DNA of 64,000 nucleotides from Lunularia cruciata (Eukaryota; Streptophyta; Marchantiopsida; Lunulariales; Lunulariaceae): positions 11,632,243 through 11,696,242 of the forward strand of contig OX419761.1 of the NCBI GenBank assembly GCA_948567375.1, written 5' to 3'. The notes under the pieces are model-generated. The model ran no database searches. It was given only the letters and a program-made list of their open reading frames with translations, and had not been told where the DNA came from. Of the stretch, positions 1 to 12,083 are shown piece after piece (position 1 is the stretch's first letter; the number at the start of each line of letters is the position of its first letter). The position numbers and the translations under genes are program-made.

Positions 1-1260
1 TCAATTCAATGCTTATGACATATTAACAGAAATGTCTTGGCAAAGATTAAAGTTGGCAATAAGAGAAGAAAAAAAAGGTGATGATAAAATTGAGCAAGCT
101 TGTAAACTCATCTTTAGGTGAATCATATGATGAAGAACTGATAAAGCTGGCGGAAGTATTGTGAAACCATCAAGATATCATGTCATAGTTGAACTCTATG
201 GCTGGTCCATAAGGAAAGTTTGTACATTCTTTGATAGGCCACATCCCACATTTTGGGAATGCCATTTCATAACGGGCAAAAGGAGCTCATTCTGTAATCA
301 AGAAGTTCCTTACAGTCTCCATGGTGGATTTGAACGGAGCATTTGCAAAAATGAAGATTGCATGGGAAGAGCAAATTTTCCAAGTCCAGTCTTGCCTGCT
401 TCCAAATTTTCACTGGCTGGTTTTCTCCGATCCTGCCTTGAGTGGCAAAAAGGCTCCGCCCTGCCCCTAGTTTTTTGGGAATATCTTTAGGTGTGGAGAT
501 GAGCCTCCTTCAAACTTCGTACCGCAAAATAAATAAATGAGATGTCCACCATGTTGTATTGTTTTATGCATTGTCTAAAGTGGCCAAGCAATATGAATGT
601 GTCTTAAAACAATTGGTGATATTGTTGCAACCATGTACAAATTCATTTAACCGGTCGATGAGAATGCCTTATGCGCATATGATTTACAAAGCTTTGACAA
701 GAAATTTGAGCCTGATGTTGGAACATTCCATTCATAATGACATCTTAGTGCATCCATTTGCCAATAGTTGCCATTAATTGAGGCAAGAGATAGAAAGTTG
801 GAACAATTACTTGCCGGTTACAAAGCTTGGTTACAAAGCTTTGTTGCCACATCAATGAATGCAATTTATAGAGAAATTTTATAGTGCTTGCATTCAAGTT
901 GTCATGATTCAAAATCCCATTATTATTAGAACTAAGGACATCTTGTAGGTGCTATGGGAAGACTTGATAACCCAACAAGGTGTGACCCATCGGCTTTTGA
1001 CATCAATCCAAGTACATGGTGCTGGATAAAAAAATGAAGTCTTTGTCTATAGACAAGACACAACTGTGCAATATATCCACAAGCAAAGGCATTGTAGGTG
1101 AGTCACTAGAATTTGTCTTAGTAACACATTGATAGATTAGGTGTAATTCATGTAGTACCATACCCTACTCTCTTATAAGTAGGACGTAAGGTTGCAATAA
1201 ACATGGTCTACATTGGGTGATGGATTGAGAGAGGCATGTGGGTTGAGAAGAGGAGTTAAT
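1..1260. other. Degenerate, possibly transposon-derived sequence
   Basis: No intact gene is recognised. Short open stretches on the plus strand near 560-780 have the feel of an old transposase but match nothing with confidence. A stretch near 1170-1215 (a run reading ctcttataagtaggacgtaa followed by gcaataaac) resembles the promoter and poly-A part of a plant LTR. Both readings are weak impressions from composition and motif look. Confidence 0.2.
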
Positions 1261-2250
1261 AGGAATTTTTGATAACTCAATCACAATCATAATGATAATA
1301 CCAATTACAAAATGAGTTGTGGATCACTACAGATTTACTATTCTCTTCTGATAGTCTGCAGCTAGATTTAGCTATATATATTGAAATCAATCCAGTGCAT
1401 AAAGAGAAAACATATAGGAAAGGAATACATCTTGAGAGAGAATGACAAAAACAAAGAGAAGCACTCAACTAACATCAAAAAGGTGCACATGAATTAAAGT
1501 GGTTAAGAGCCATTTGCTCCTACCTCCACGAGAACACCGTTTCTGGATTTTACTCACGGTCAATACAAAGTACATAGATCTTTCGGAAACTCTGCACCGA
1601 CCAGCTCTTTTCATGTCCAGTCTGCTCCTGCATTTATCCTGATCCCTCTTCCTGGTTATCTCATGCTGCTCATTAAAACAAATCTCACATAACCAACCTC
1701 ATGCAAATCACATTCATCACAAAGTTCCACTCACTCCTTTTCCAGCTGCACCTCTGTTCAACTCGTGACATCAGATTCTCTCTGCTCAACTCACGAAATC
1801 AACCTCTCTCTGTTCAACTCGCGAAATCAGCTTCTCTATCCTCGACTGGTGAAAAGAAAGTCCAGCTTCTCTTTGTGCGGGTCGCAGGGTTGCACACACA
1901 CTCAGAGCAGGTCGCATGGTTGCACACAAGCTGAAGCCCGGGAGAAGGCACACTCTCAAAGTATCACCCCATCAATACATTGTCAAACACCTGTCCCTGG
2001 GCAAGAAGATCTTGTGGATGATCTGAGCCGCAGATCTAAGCATCTCAGATGGATGAATAGGACGAATCAAGCTCCACATCCTAACAAGATGTTGTACCTT
2101 TAGAGAGGTAACCTGTAAGAAGATTCAAGTATCCACATTAGTTCATCCATTTTGAACAGTTAATTGGGTCATACCTCGGTGGCCCTCCATGTCGCCAGCA
2201 GTTTGTGCCTCAAAATCTCTATAATTGGTGCAATCTATAAAATGTGCCTC

Positions 2251-2308
2251 CATACGGCTTGTAAATGCAATCTTAGCTTCATACGGCTTGTAAATGCAAT
2301 CTTAGCTT
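2251..2308. repeat. 29-bp tandem duplication
   Basis: Two adjacent copies of a 29-base unit beginning catacggcttgtaaatgcaa. The copies look identical, so the duplication is recent. Confidence 0.85.
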
Positions 2309-2385
2309 CATGGCTTGTCACTTTTTATAGCATGGTTTCTTCTCCTTTAAACAAAGTTAAAATCAGACTCTGTACGGTGAAAGCT

Positions 2386-2468
2386 TCTTTGTATCGAAGT
2401 GCAACTCGGAAGATCAGTACTCCTAAGGTGAAAGCTTCTTTGTATCAAAGTGCAACTCGGAAAGATCA
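2386..2468. repeat. 41-bp tandem duplication
   Basis: Two adjacent copies of a unit beginning ggtgaaagcttctttgtatc differ at about two positions (the second copy has one additional base). The start of a third copy (cctaagg) follows. It lies less than 100 bases from the 29-bp duplication. Confidence 0.85.
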
Positions 2469-3685
2469 GTACTCCTAAGGATCAGTTGCAGGTCACTATG
2501 TAATATTGACCAGGTTTATGACACATTTTACAAAAGTTTTGTTTTCCAAGGAAGATACGTGTCATCCTAAATTCATCCTTCAGACTGAATTCCAAGAGTG
2601 GGAGCTTTCCAATGGGAATTCATATATTACTGCTTAGGGTGTAGAACATGGCGACGAACGCATTTTGTATATGCGTACTGTCATGTACATTTCGTTGATC
2701 AGCTTGGCGGTGTTGAGATTCTTGACACTCTCGTTCGAGCAATGGTGTCTGTTTTCTACGAGTGCAGTATCCATCGTGACATCTGCCGGTACTCTGTATC
2801 GCCAGTCTATTACAGCTTCTCAATGAAGAGAGGTCGATGCTAAATTCAAGGTTTGCCTACCTTAAACGTATGGACAGGGCATTGAGTGTAGATATTTGAC
2901 AGCTAGCTGGAAGTACACACAATCGTGAAGCCACGTACATGGCACGTTTTGTTATTTAAAGTTTAGAGGCCTAGCGTACAAGGAACCACAGAAGTAGTTA
3001 CAGGATACGAGAAAGGCCTACAATATTCTCAGTTGCGGTGTCAATATTGCACACAATTTTGTTATTTATTTATAGCATAAATTTTTTTTTCACGTATAGA
3101 TATAATTTGTAAGAAATAAGCGTCGAATTTTTACAGCCTATTTCTGTGTACAACCTGCCTGCAGCATTTGCAGGATGTATGACCTGCAACGTGCTAAAAC
3201 TTCGAAATAACATGCCCTCTTCCCATTCTCTCTCGGGTCTACTTCCTTACACCGTTGCACCACAGGAAGGTGCAGTGACTGCCTACCTAATGCTCAAATT
3301 GTATAGATGAGTACCATCCGCACACTACGAACACTACAAGAATAATTGTTTTTACATGCTGCTGCGATCCCCTATGTCCCACTCCACTACCCATCCCCAA
3401 CCTGCCAGCTGAGTATTATATACAGGTCTACCTGATTGTCCTCGATACCCTTTCGTTTCTTCTGTGGAGGTTGCCGTCCTTTGGGACAGGGGCCGGTTTC
3501 TGAGAATCTAATTGTTAGCTTCACCTGTTACGAACGGAAGTGCATGGTCAGTGGAATGATATCTCAGCTACACTACCAGCGATATAAATTAAGCTGGACA
3601 GCGAAACAGACCTGATAAACCAGTACGACGTCCATCGGAAACGTCGATATCATCAAAACTTAGCTTTCCCGTGTGACGATGACTC

Positions 3686-6600
3686 TCAAAATAAAAATGG
3701 CCCATTGAGTACGTATGGAAAGTTTAGATGTATACCGTGCAATCTCTTAACGAAGAGAGCGAACTCATCCAAATTGCTGTCTTCCATCAGCGTGGGGTTG
3801 AGTCTTAAATAGGTGAAAGCTTCCAAGTGATGACCGTCTGGGTCCTTCAAAGGTTTGGCGTTCTCGAGGATTTTGTTGTAGCCATCACGATCATAGCACG
3901 GGAGTGCGTTCTCACTTGCAACCGCAATATTGCTATCCCAAGCTGAGTTTAAAACCTGCCATACAAGACCTTCAGGATCCGCCATTGCTTCTGGGTAGCC
4001 TTTTTCCTGTGCGAGAGTTCGCAACTCCACACAGGTAAAGTTTAACGCGGCATTGTGTTTTGCTAGCATCTGAGCAATTGGGACATACCCATCACGATTT
4101 GAGGGATTGTAGAAACCTGCAGCAAGCTCAGCAGCATGACTAGCTGTCTTGTACCACCAATGAATACCAGATACCTGGAGAAGCAACATGGATGTTAAGG
4201 ATGTACTCAATGAACAGAACTAAACACCGTACTATCTCACGTCATCTTCTCCTTGATTGCAGGTTATTAGTTGGAACAGCCGCTAAAGCTTTCTCCCTAT
4301 TACTGCTCACATTCACCGGAACAACAAGAAATGACCATGATGCCGATGATCTTATGGTCAGGTGAGAACTCTTGGACAGGATAAGAATGCTTACTTTTGC
4401 AGCAATTTTGTAACCTTCGAAGGCAAGATTAGCAAGGGTCAACACGTTGTCTCCATGTTCGATGAGCAGTTGTGAATACCATTTCAAAAAGAATCGCCCG
4501 TAATAACTGTCATAATCACCACCATCCCTGTAAAATCCTGTGTCCTGCGGCATTGCGTTGTACTCCCCAGCATTATCAGGAGCTCTTCCCCAATGGGCGT
4601 GTCCACGAAGGATGGCTGCTTTCGTTAGGCTCTTTTGCATATACTTGTCGTAGCACTGACAGACAGATAGGAGAGAGTCAGTCACTGAAAGTTGGCGTAC
4701 AGAATTAGACATACATGCAGTAAAACTAGATCAGTTGTTGGATGCAGCGTACATACACTTGTCAAGACAGAGAAAGATCATTAAACTTCTCAAACCGTTA
4801 GGCCAACAAAGAGCTATTTTGCTCAAGGTTAAAGCTTCGTACTTGGAATTCACCAATGCCAGGATATTTCCAGCCATGTCTTTCAGGATAAGAAGGATAT
4901 CGCAACTCTCCACATGCGCCGAGACCAATTTCAATTTCCGTAATTGTGCCGTCCTCAAAAAATTCGTCCAACTGTGAGCGAAAACTCCTCATAAAATCGT
5001 AATAGACCTGCATATGGATAAGCAGTAAGAAGAGAGACGACGAAACTTGGCCAGAGAAGAGATAAGTCGTCATTTTGAACTGATTGCGTGCTATACATGT
5101 ATAAATTCAAGGATACAGGTCTTATCTGCTTGGCGTGAACCCTTACCTCGAGTCCCGTGCGGCCGGCAAGCACTCGCTCTTTGTCAATGCCCCATGAAAG
5201 ACATTCAGGGTTCCGAACACCGCTGCGATCAGTGAAGAAGATTTCAGGATTCTTCTCTCCTATCTCCAAAACCCAAGAAGGGATCGCAATGTTTGTGTCA
5301 TCCCCAACATTCCCACCACATTGATGGAATGACATGACGACCTGCAGCTTCAGACCCGCTTCACGAATGATGTTGAAAAGTTGCCTGTAACCATCCCAGT
5401 TGTATTGTTGGGGGGCTTTTCCTTCGACCAAGCCCCACCAACAGTCAACCATGACTCCATCCACATTCACAGACTTCAGTGCTCTCAAGTCGTACTTCAG
5501 ATACTCAGGATCATTGACTTCATTGTTCTCATTAATCGTGTTCAACTGCAATGTCATAGACCCGAGTCACTACTTGTATACAATTCAAACTCTACCTTCG
5601 CTAAAGCTTCACAGTATCAGAGGATTGACTTAACCAAGACATATGCCTAGCATCAGAATGACAGCAGTTAATAAAACTGCACAATCCTGTAGCCTAGTAC
5701 GGTATGAAACGTCCTTACAGGAAGCATGACATAGATCGGAATGTAAGTTGTTCCAGCAAAATTTCGTTCGAAGTCCTCCTGTACCTACAGGACAAAACAA
5801 TTCAACTGTTAATGAATATATCGTATGCAAGGCAAAGGCCACGAGAGCTATGCACCCTGAACTCGTGTGCATCTGTGCACAGGAATCAAGAGATCCAACA
5901 AAGAAATCAGGGTTTAGGCAAATCCATAGATATCACAATCCAAATACCGAGAAGGGAGTTGTAGAGAAACTGGCGACCTGTAAGATGAATGCAATTTTGA
6001 AGACTTCAAGAAGCTAAAAATGTAACACGAAATTACTCTCCTAATGAGGTGATAAGCTGTATCACATGTGGCGACCTGTAAGATGAATGCAATTTTGAAG
6101 ACTTTAAGAAGCTAAAAATGTAAGACGAAATTACTCTCCTAATGAGGTGATAAGCTGTATCACATGTGAATGTAAGCGAGCCTTGGCATGACGACCAGAT
6201 TCGCAGACAACACAATGCAGGGTCCGGGTGAAAAGAACATGGTCTGCAGACCATGTTCTTTAAAAAATTAATAGATAGGCTTTTCCCGTGTGGAGTATAA
6301 CCTCAAACGTTTTGCGACGTCCTTCTTTCTTCACCCGTTTGGCAGGATGCCCGATGGTTTGAGCAGATTTTATTGCCATCCTTTCCTGAACTTTGACTCT
6401 TCCTTCTGGGTCTGCTTTCTCACACTCGAAAGCGATATGTTTCTCCATCGTTCCAAGTCGACTAACCATGTCTACCCCACAAGATTTGCAGCAAACATTG
6501 AATCGGCGACTCTTGTCAGTGCGCTCACCAGACACAATGAAGTGCTGCCAAACCAAAGACCTAGGTCTACCTCCGCGACGCGATTTCCTCTCTTGGCCAC

Positions 6601-9232
6601 CTTGAGCTGGAGTTAACGCAAGCATGTCTGAGTCACTGCCAGTCTCAGGATCCAGTTGGTCCAGATTCTCCAAGTGCTCCAAATGTTGATCCATGATGTT
6701 CATCATTTGAGCCAATCAGTAATTTGCTATTCACGGCGCTTCCCAATATCTCAAAGCTATCAACAATATGCCCATGCTTGTCGCAGGAGCGTAATTCAAT
6801 TGACGCATTCCAACAATTGCAAATGAATTCCTCTTTACACTACCCAGTCAGCGCCCGTAAGCGCATGTGATCGGCATTTCAGATTCATAACCTCGGACTG
6901 GAGAAGTCTCTACAAGGCAGAAGGCACTGCCACTTTCCCGATCCTATCCCCGCTATCACCTGCACGGGGGTTTCACAATTGGTCTCACTATCCACTCAAT
7001 TTCCTGCCCCAAGAGATGGCCATCAACATTGCGTCGGATTAAATTGCTCCAATTAGAGGCCAACGTCTCTGCACACTTCGAAACTGTCGCATTGCTCTAA
7101 CGCATTAACATGGATGGATAGCCAGAGCATTTGAAGCCAATGGTCCCACACACCGCTCCAAAGCAAGTGCAACCATGACGTAATTGGCAAAATGCAGCAA
7201 GTCGCTGCAGCAGAAGCACCGCCCAATTTTGGCACCTCCGTTAACCGCAGGATTAATGCTCTTTCGTGATCCCCACTAGACAGAGTCCCACACCAATGAC
7301 GTGCGAGGGAATCTGTCTCCAAGCATACAATACGTAATGCACAGATGCAAGTTGCAAGGTTCTGAAGATATGGCGCTAGGGTTTAGGGTCTAAACCTAGA
7401 CAATTCGCCACGTGGCGAAACAGGAATTTCGTCTGGCTATCCTGGCGACACCCCGGGTTCTTCTAAAGTACCCCTCTGCCAAATTCGTAACGCAAATCTA
7501 TACGTTTTGCCAGCCGTCCAAGAAAAGCCCAATATTCTCTCACCAGGGACACATTTCTCGGTTTCCTACATCCGAATGATTTCGGATTCCTGCTTACCGG
7601 CGACCTTAGCCAGCACCGTACATAACTCGTACTTATCAAGAGATTTTCTTCGTTCAACAAATTGCCTACACTGAAAGCTTTTGTGACCAGCTTTCAGGAT
7701 TCAGCGCTTCCAAATTCAATTTTAAGGTAGCTTGGAACCGAAAGTTAGGCAAAAGGAGGCACGGAGGTTGTGCAGTTGTTCATTGCGATCGAGGCTATAG
7801 AATTCGCTTATAGAAACTGGTGTAGATCGACGGGCTGACGTGAAGAATATAGTCCAGCAACAAAAAGTGAGGAATTTAGAGGGGAGGTTGAGGAACGACC
7901 TACAGGTTATTAACCCCAAATTGAAGACGAGCTGCAATGCGTCAATCAACAAACTCTTCTCAGCACAATCAAGTAGGTGATTGTGTTGAAAATAGCACAT
8001 CCTGGCCCCTCTACAACCCCAGGCATTTGCGTTCAGGTTCATAGCCCCGAGAAGGCCAGTGCTGAGGTGCCACTCCACGAGGTGGAAATACTACCGAGCA
8101 ACGCACAAGTCCACTTGGCCAGCTGTTCCTCTTGAGTCTTTCCCTGATTCCGGATTTGAGAGCAGACAAGGGCAGTGCACGATCTTCCCTCAACGGAGAA
8201 GAGTAAAACATGTAAACATCACGACCAGCCCCTAAGTGGGCATTTGAAATCAGTCGAGCGGGCTGAAAACTCGGCGAAATTTCAAATAATCCGTCCTCGC
8301 AATAGTACCCCGCTACGATTTACTATTAACGATTTCTAAACATCAGATCAAATCTCAGGACGAAAACTTATATTTGCAACGAAAACATGGTAAAACCATG
8401 TCACATTCTTACCCTCTGCCTTCCTCAATCTTTTCCCGTACTTGCGACCAACCCCTTCCCACTCATTCCATGGTGGGGCAAAGACGATGGCGGCACATTA
8501 TCACCTGCCCCATTGAGCATGTCATGTGATTGTCGTGAAACCACTGGTGCTCCGGGAAAAGAAGAACAGAATGCATTCAAGTGTTGGGCTTGCTGTGTGA
8601 CAATGCGAGACCAGAAGGCACTAACAGGACGTACACTCATCTCAGACCGGACATTGTGGTGTATTTTCCCGATGATCAGCGAAAGCTATCAGGATAAATT
8701 CATAACCGCGTCATACATATAAAGGGCACAACAGGCTCGCATACACTTTTTTCCTAAACGAAGCGAACTGAGCGAACAAGCTCCATTTGGGCAACAGTCA
8801 TGCCCACTGGGTGGCAGAAATTCTCATGAAGGGCATTTAGAAATCCTGAGTAAAATCCAGCCGAGAGAGCAGTGTCAACCTGCAGAAATCTTTCAACTTT
8901 GAAGAATAGAAAAACTGATGTAGATAGCTTACCTTGACACCTTCCTCGCTAGTTTCGATGGAATTCTCCAAAGCATTTGCGTCAGCTACTGCGACATCAC
9001 CATCTTGCTTCACGGCTTCAGCCCGACACATCCATCTCGTGGCTCGGCTAATCTTGGAGCTGATCGGTCGAACTTCTCTCAAAACACGTCCGTCACATTT
9101 CAATCCCTGCCACATGTTCAGGCGAATGCCTGACTTTTGCAGCTGAGCAACATCTCTCGTAGCAAAGAGACTCGCGCTCGCCACCGGCACGCTCGAGCAT
9201 TGCAAATTCATGGCGACGCCAATCCCAGTCAT
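3686..9232 (-). CDS. BAM: Beta-amylase, probably plastidic (six exons)
   Basis: Glycoside hydrolase family 14 enzyme that releases maltose from non-reducing ends of starch glucans. Exons read on the minus strand: 9232-8933, 5784-5719, 5545-5147, 5007-4843, 4655-4395, 4174-3686. All junctions are GT/AG and phase 0, giving about 559 residues, a normal length for plastid BAM1/BAM3-type enzymes. Residues 1 to about 70 are rich in Ser, Arg and Ala and poor in acidic residues, as in a chloroplast transit peptide. The domain opens at [11 protein letters not shown]. The flexible loop GGNVGDD is at about 199-205. The catalytic acid Glu lies in GELRYPSYP (about E289), the inner loop FTCVEL follows, and the catalytic base Glu lies in SENAL (about E485). 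Both catalytic residues are kept, so activity is expected. The start at 9232 is the first ATG after an in-frame stop; ATG 9211 is an alternative. The C-terminus is short. Confidence 0.93.
5971..6166. repeat. 98-bp tandem duplication in intron 1
   Basis: Two copies of a 98-base unit starting tggcgacctgtaagatgaat differ at only two or three positions. They lie within amylase intron 1, about 190 bases from exon 2. Confidence 0.9.
6232..6261. repeat. Perfect 30-bp palindrome
   Basis: The 30 bases equal their own reverse complement, centred on ctgcag at 6244-6249 with arms of 15 bases and no spacer. It abuts the stop codon of the BED-finger ORF. It could be a dimeric protein-binding site, a transposon end or a chance cruciform. 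Its function is not known. Confidence 0.9.
6260..6706 (-). CDS. BED-type zinc-finger ORF inside amylase intron 1
   Basis: A 148-codon ORF starting at ATG 6706. The N-terminus is acidic. A basic stretch ([10 protein letters not shown]) then leads into a BED finger: an aromatic W-x-x-F, then CKSC and HIAFEC, giving a C-x2-C...H-x4-C zinc site. A lysine-rich tail follows. BED fingers bind DNA and occur in hAT transposases and in proteins domesticated from them. No DUF659 or hAT dimerisation domain follows within the intron, so this may be a 5' exon of a lost transposase, a small domesticated gene, or a fragment. It shares strand with the amylase. A splice donor (GAG|GTTATA) near its end is possible. 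Confidence 0.55.
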   Translation of the reverse strand: MMNIMDQHLEHLENLDQLDPETGSDSDMLALTPAQGGQERKSRRGGRPRSLVWQHFIVSGERTDKSRRFNVCCKSCGVDMVSRLGTMEKHIAFECEKADPEGRVKVQERMAIKSAQTIGHPAKRVKKEGRRKTFEVILHTGKAYLLIF

Positions 9233-9256
9233 CAGACCAGTGATCACCACCAGGAG

Positions 9257-9577
9257 TTACAGGATTTCTTTCTCTGAACAAACTACAGGAATGCGACTTC
9301 GAATCCCTGCACCCTCAACAGGGAAGAATTTCTGTTGCAGCAGTGAAGAGGGACTGAAATCCTCGACGCCTCGAATATGAAGAACTTCTTTATAAAGGCC
9401 AATCGCCAAGAGACCTTGGGTAAAGGAATTCCAGACCTCCCGGGTTGAAATTCCAGCATGGGGCATCGATCCCCTCTCATGTGGTAAAAACGCTTTGTAG
9501 GGGCCACAATCCACGAGACCAACGGGAGGTACCAGGTATCGCGCAGCGTTTCCCTTCTGCTGGAGCTTGTCCGCCAT
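9257..9577 (-). CDS. Upstream ORF of 106 codons, in frame with the amylase
   Basis: It starts at ATG 9577 in a favourable context (GCCATGG) and ends at a TAA at 9257-9259, 24 bases before the amylase ATG at 9232 and in the same frame. The protein is not recognised and contains no clear domain. If the amylase transcript starts beyond 9577 this would be a long upstream ORF limiting translation. If part of the region is spliced out it could extend the amylase. A second overlapping ORF in another frame spans the same region, so some of the openness may be chance. Confidence 0.35.
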   Translation of the reverse strand: MADKLQQKGNAARYLVPPVGLVDCGPYKAFLPHERGSMPHAGISTREVWNSFTQGLLAIGLYKEVLHIRGVEDFSPSSLLQQKFFPVEGAGIRSRIPVVCSEKEIL

Positions 9578-9579
9578 GG

Positions 9580-11860
9580 CCCCTCTGTTCTATTTCGCCT
9601 TTCTAAATCAGGCATCAGACCCGCCCTGGATCTGAAGTCTAAGTTCCTACCTTTAGACAGAGGTAAAGTGGAAGTACTGTATTCGCCCGTGGTCGTCGTC
9701 ATTTCCATCGTTTCTTAAACTCGCATATTGGAAGACTGTACTACTATGTGGCGTTTAGCAAGACTTCCACAGACGCAATACCTTGTTTCTCCTTTCCCAT
9801 GGGAGGACGCTTGCTCCAGATGTCTGTCGGAAATGATTGACAAAGTTTACATGTCTCCAGACATACGGGCGCGATTCTAGAGGATTGATTTGTTCTCGTT
9901 TTGAGAAGATTTTATGTTGAAGTATTTCTTATTGTGAACAGTTTAGTTAACTACATAGCAGTCATTATTCACAACCTTACACCTCTTCTAAGAAGATGAA
10001 AACCTTGTACAGAAGGGTATTACTAGCAGATCAACCATACAATAGAAGAGACCAAGTAAGAGACAATACGGTATTAATCGCGAGAATAGACTAAGTAAAT
10101 AACACTTTTGTAAATACTCTAACGTGAAACGGAAACTCGCCTCTGACCGCCACCTCGATATACAACTATGCCGCGAATCACGTTAATCAAATCATGTGTC
10201 AAAAGCAACCAAAGACTTTAGACCGTAATCTTTTGCAAGTCGACAGAAGCGCTCAAGTTTCAGTTAAGACTTAATTCTCCTACAAGTGTACGTTCCTTAG
10301 TAGGAAGGAGCAGAGGGTGGGACCAGAACTTCCACTCGTAATGAGAATCTCTGAGGGATTCTAATGCCTGCTATGATAGTCAACTTCTCGACAAGTACTG
10401 TCGGGCCCATGCAGAGTCTTCGTGATTGACAAGTGGCGGCGTTGTTAGGAACCAATGCCTGTGACCAAAGACAAACCGAACACGTAGCAATACACTTGGC
10501 ACATTGCGGTACAGGGATAGCTGCAAACCGCAATATATAGAGGAACTGTACACGTGGTGCTCTCACAGAAGATGGGTTGCTGCCCCAGTCTGCTATTTCT
10601 CGAAATTTTCGTATGTGCACCACACACGTGTCCCAGGCAGGTTGGAGACCAGTCAGAAATAATATTTCAAGACATCAAAGAGAGGCCGTTCACCTCTTTC
10701 CCGTTCGAGAATATGGTTTATGCAACACATACATAGAGTAATCGTGAGTATACGTCATATCCTTTTGAAAGTTTTCTTAATAACGATGATAACAAATATG
10801 TAACATTATAACGATGTCGATACGCATAAAAGGAGTAAGATTCAATTATAAGGCGGCATGAGGATAAGGATGAGTAAGCGTGAGGACATCAAGGTGAGGA
10901 AAGGAGCTGTCATACAATAAGAAGGAGCGCGAAAAGTCTATAGTGCCATATACAAGAAGAAAAGATCTCCTAAAAGATAAGAAAAAGAAAAGCTGAACAG
11001 TACATGGCTGTGTATTATTTCGATGACACTTATAGTCATGCTCACCTTCTTGGGATTAGTTTCACCTTTTGTGGCCATCTCACTCTGAAGGCGACTTGAA
11101 ATTTGAGTGGTGGTGAGAAATGAAAAGATATACCCAAATGAGATGATGATATCTGTGGTACATAGTTGCATCACCTTCCGAATGAAATGAAACTTACGTT
11201 ATGTGAACAGGGTTCAAACTACTTCATGTGACGAATGATCATATTCATATCCATAGTGATGCATTCATGTTAGAAACAAACGGGTTTCCCAGTAATTGTT
11301 GCACCCATATAAACGATACAAATATCAGTCACTAAGTCTTAGTAGGTTCACGCTATGGGACATTTAATGCGCTTCACATAACTGACTGCTTTATACAATG
11401 TAGACAGCGAATGTGCATAGACTTTTAGTGAACAAAGAGAAGCATATAGAAAATGAAATTTTAAGGCAGTTAGAGACATCTTCCACTAGTTCATGCAGCG
11501 TCTAAACAGCTTTTTAAAACACTTGAGAACCATCCAGATGATAGGGCTCGGAAATCATTATATATTTTATGAATCCACCCTGTAGCAGTTACAGGTGAGT
11601 GGAACTCACAAAGTCCTCCGAGTTGTTCTAATATATCAATAGACTAAGGAATATTGGTAGGAGCATATTGGGTCATATGGGCGGCGGTCGACAAACAAGG
11701 CACCGTGCAGTTGCGAGATCGAGTCGTGGATTTAACCTCCTTTTGAAGTATGGCACATATCTTTATCTATAACTATGCTGTGGGCCCCTTCACATGGATA
11801 ATGGATGGGGGCAACTGAATTATACCAAACACTAGTTAGTGTTGATGGTTGAACACTAAC
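9580..11860. other. Intergenic, no recognised gene
   Basis: This presumably contains the amylase promoter near its left end. Only short ORFs without family resemblance are present. From about 10,740 onward the sequence becomes AT-rich and purine-rich. Nothing else is supported. Confidence 0.4.
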
Positions 11861-11861
11861 C

Positions 11862-11979
11862 ACCAGCTAGAACACCAAAGGCTCTAAGTCAATTTGAGTT
11901 ATTTCAATCAGCTCTTTGTTACCAGCTAGAACACCAAAGGCTCTAAGTCAATTTGAGTTATTTCAATCAGCTCTTTGTT
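11862..11979. repeat. 59-bp tandem duplication
   Basis: Two adjacent copies of a 59-base unit beginning accagctagaacaccaaagg look identical. The array directly abuts the extra LTR start at 11980 that borders element A. An imperfect inverted repeat (around tagtgttgatggttgaacac) lies just to the left. Confidence 0.88.
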
Positions 11980-12083
11980 GTGCGTATGTATATATCGCTA
12001 CACAACATACATTGTTGTCAATATCATACACTATAGAAGCACAACTCACACATAAATCATACATAGATCCTAAAGTGCCACAA
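11980..12083 (-). repeat. Extra partial LTR start next to element A
   Basis: About 104 bases strongly similar to 12526-12628, which is the beginning of element A's 3' LTR read on the minus strand. The order is LTR start, full LTR, then a second LTR start. This suggests that two copies once lay in tandem and shared an LTR, or a local duplication. Confidence 0.6.

Larger units (their letters stand above)
1261..3685. other. Intergenic sequence downstream of the beta-amylase gene
   Basis: No gene is recognised. The part nearest 3685 will hold the 3' untranslated region and polyadenylation site of the minus-strand beta-amylase gene. An AATAAA signal on the minus strand lies near 3063-3071, about 600 bases beyond the stop codon, and may or may not be the one used. 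Two short tandem duplications are listed separately. Confidence 0.4.
5785..8932 (-). other. Intron 1 of the beta-amylase gene
   Basis: This 3148-bp intron begins GTAAGC and ends in AG. The other introns of the gene are only 139-220 bp. It holds a BED-finger ORF on the same strand, a 98-bp tandem duplication and a 30-bp palindrome. From about 6720 to 8930 no further gene is recognised, although small ORFs occur on both strands. Regulatory content is possible but not shown. Confidence 0.8.

Noticed and set aside
6260-6706. A BZR1-type amylase fusion (BAM7/BAM8)
   Set aside because: The zinc-binding C-x2-C...H-x4-C pattern is BED, not BZR1, and the amylase exon 1 has a transit-peptide look.
9283-9708. 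141-codon minus-strand ORF upstream of the amylase
   Set aside because: It overlaps the in-frame 106-codon ORF in another frame, has low-complexity Ser/Arg/Thr content and no domain. Probably a by-product of leader composition.
11830-11860. Inverted repeat around tagtgttgatggttgaacac as a terminator or transposon end
   Set aside because: Imperfect, short and without target duplication; no element could be attached to it.
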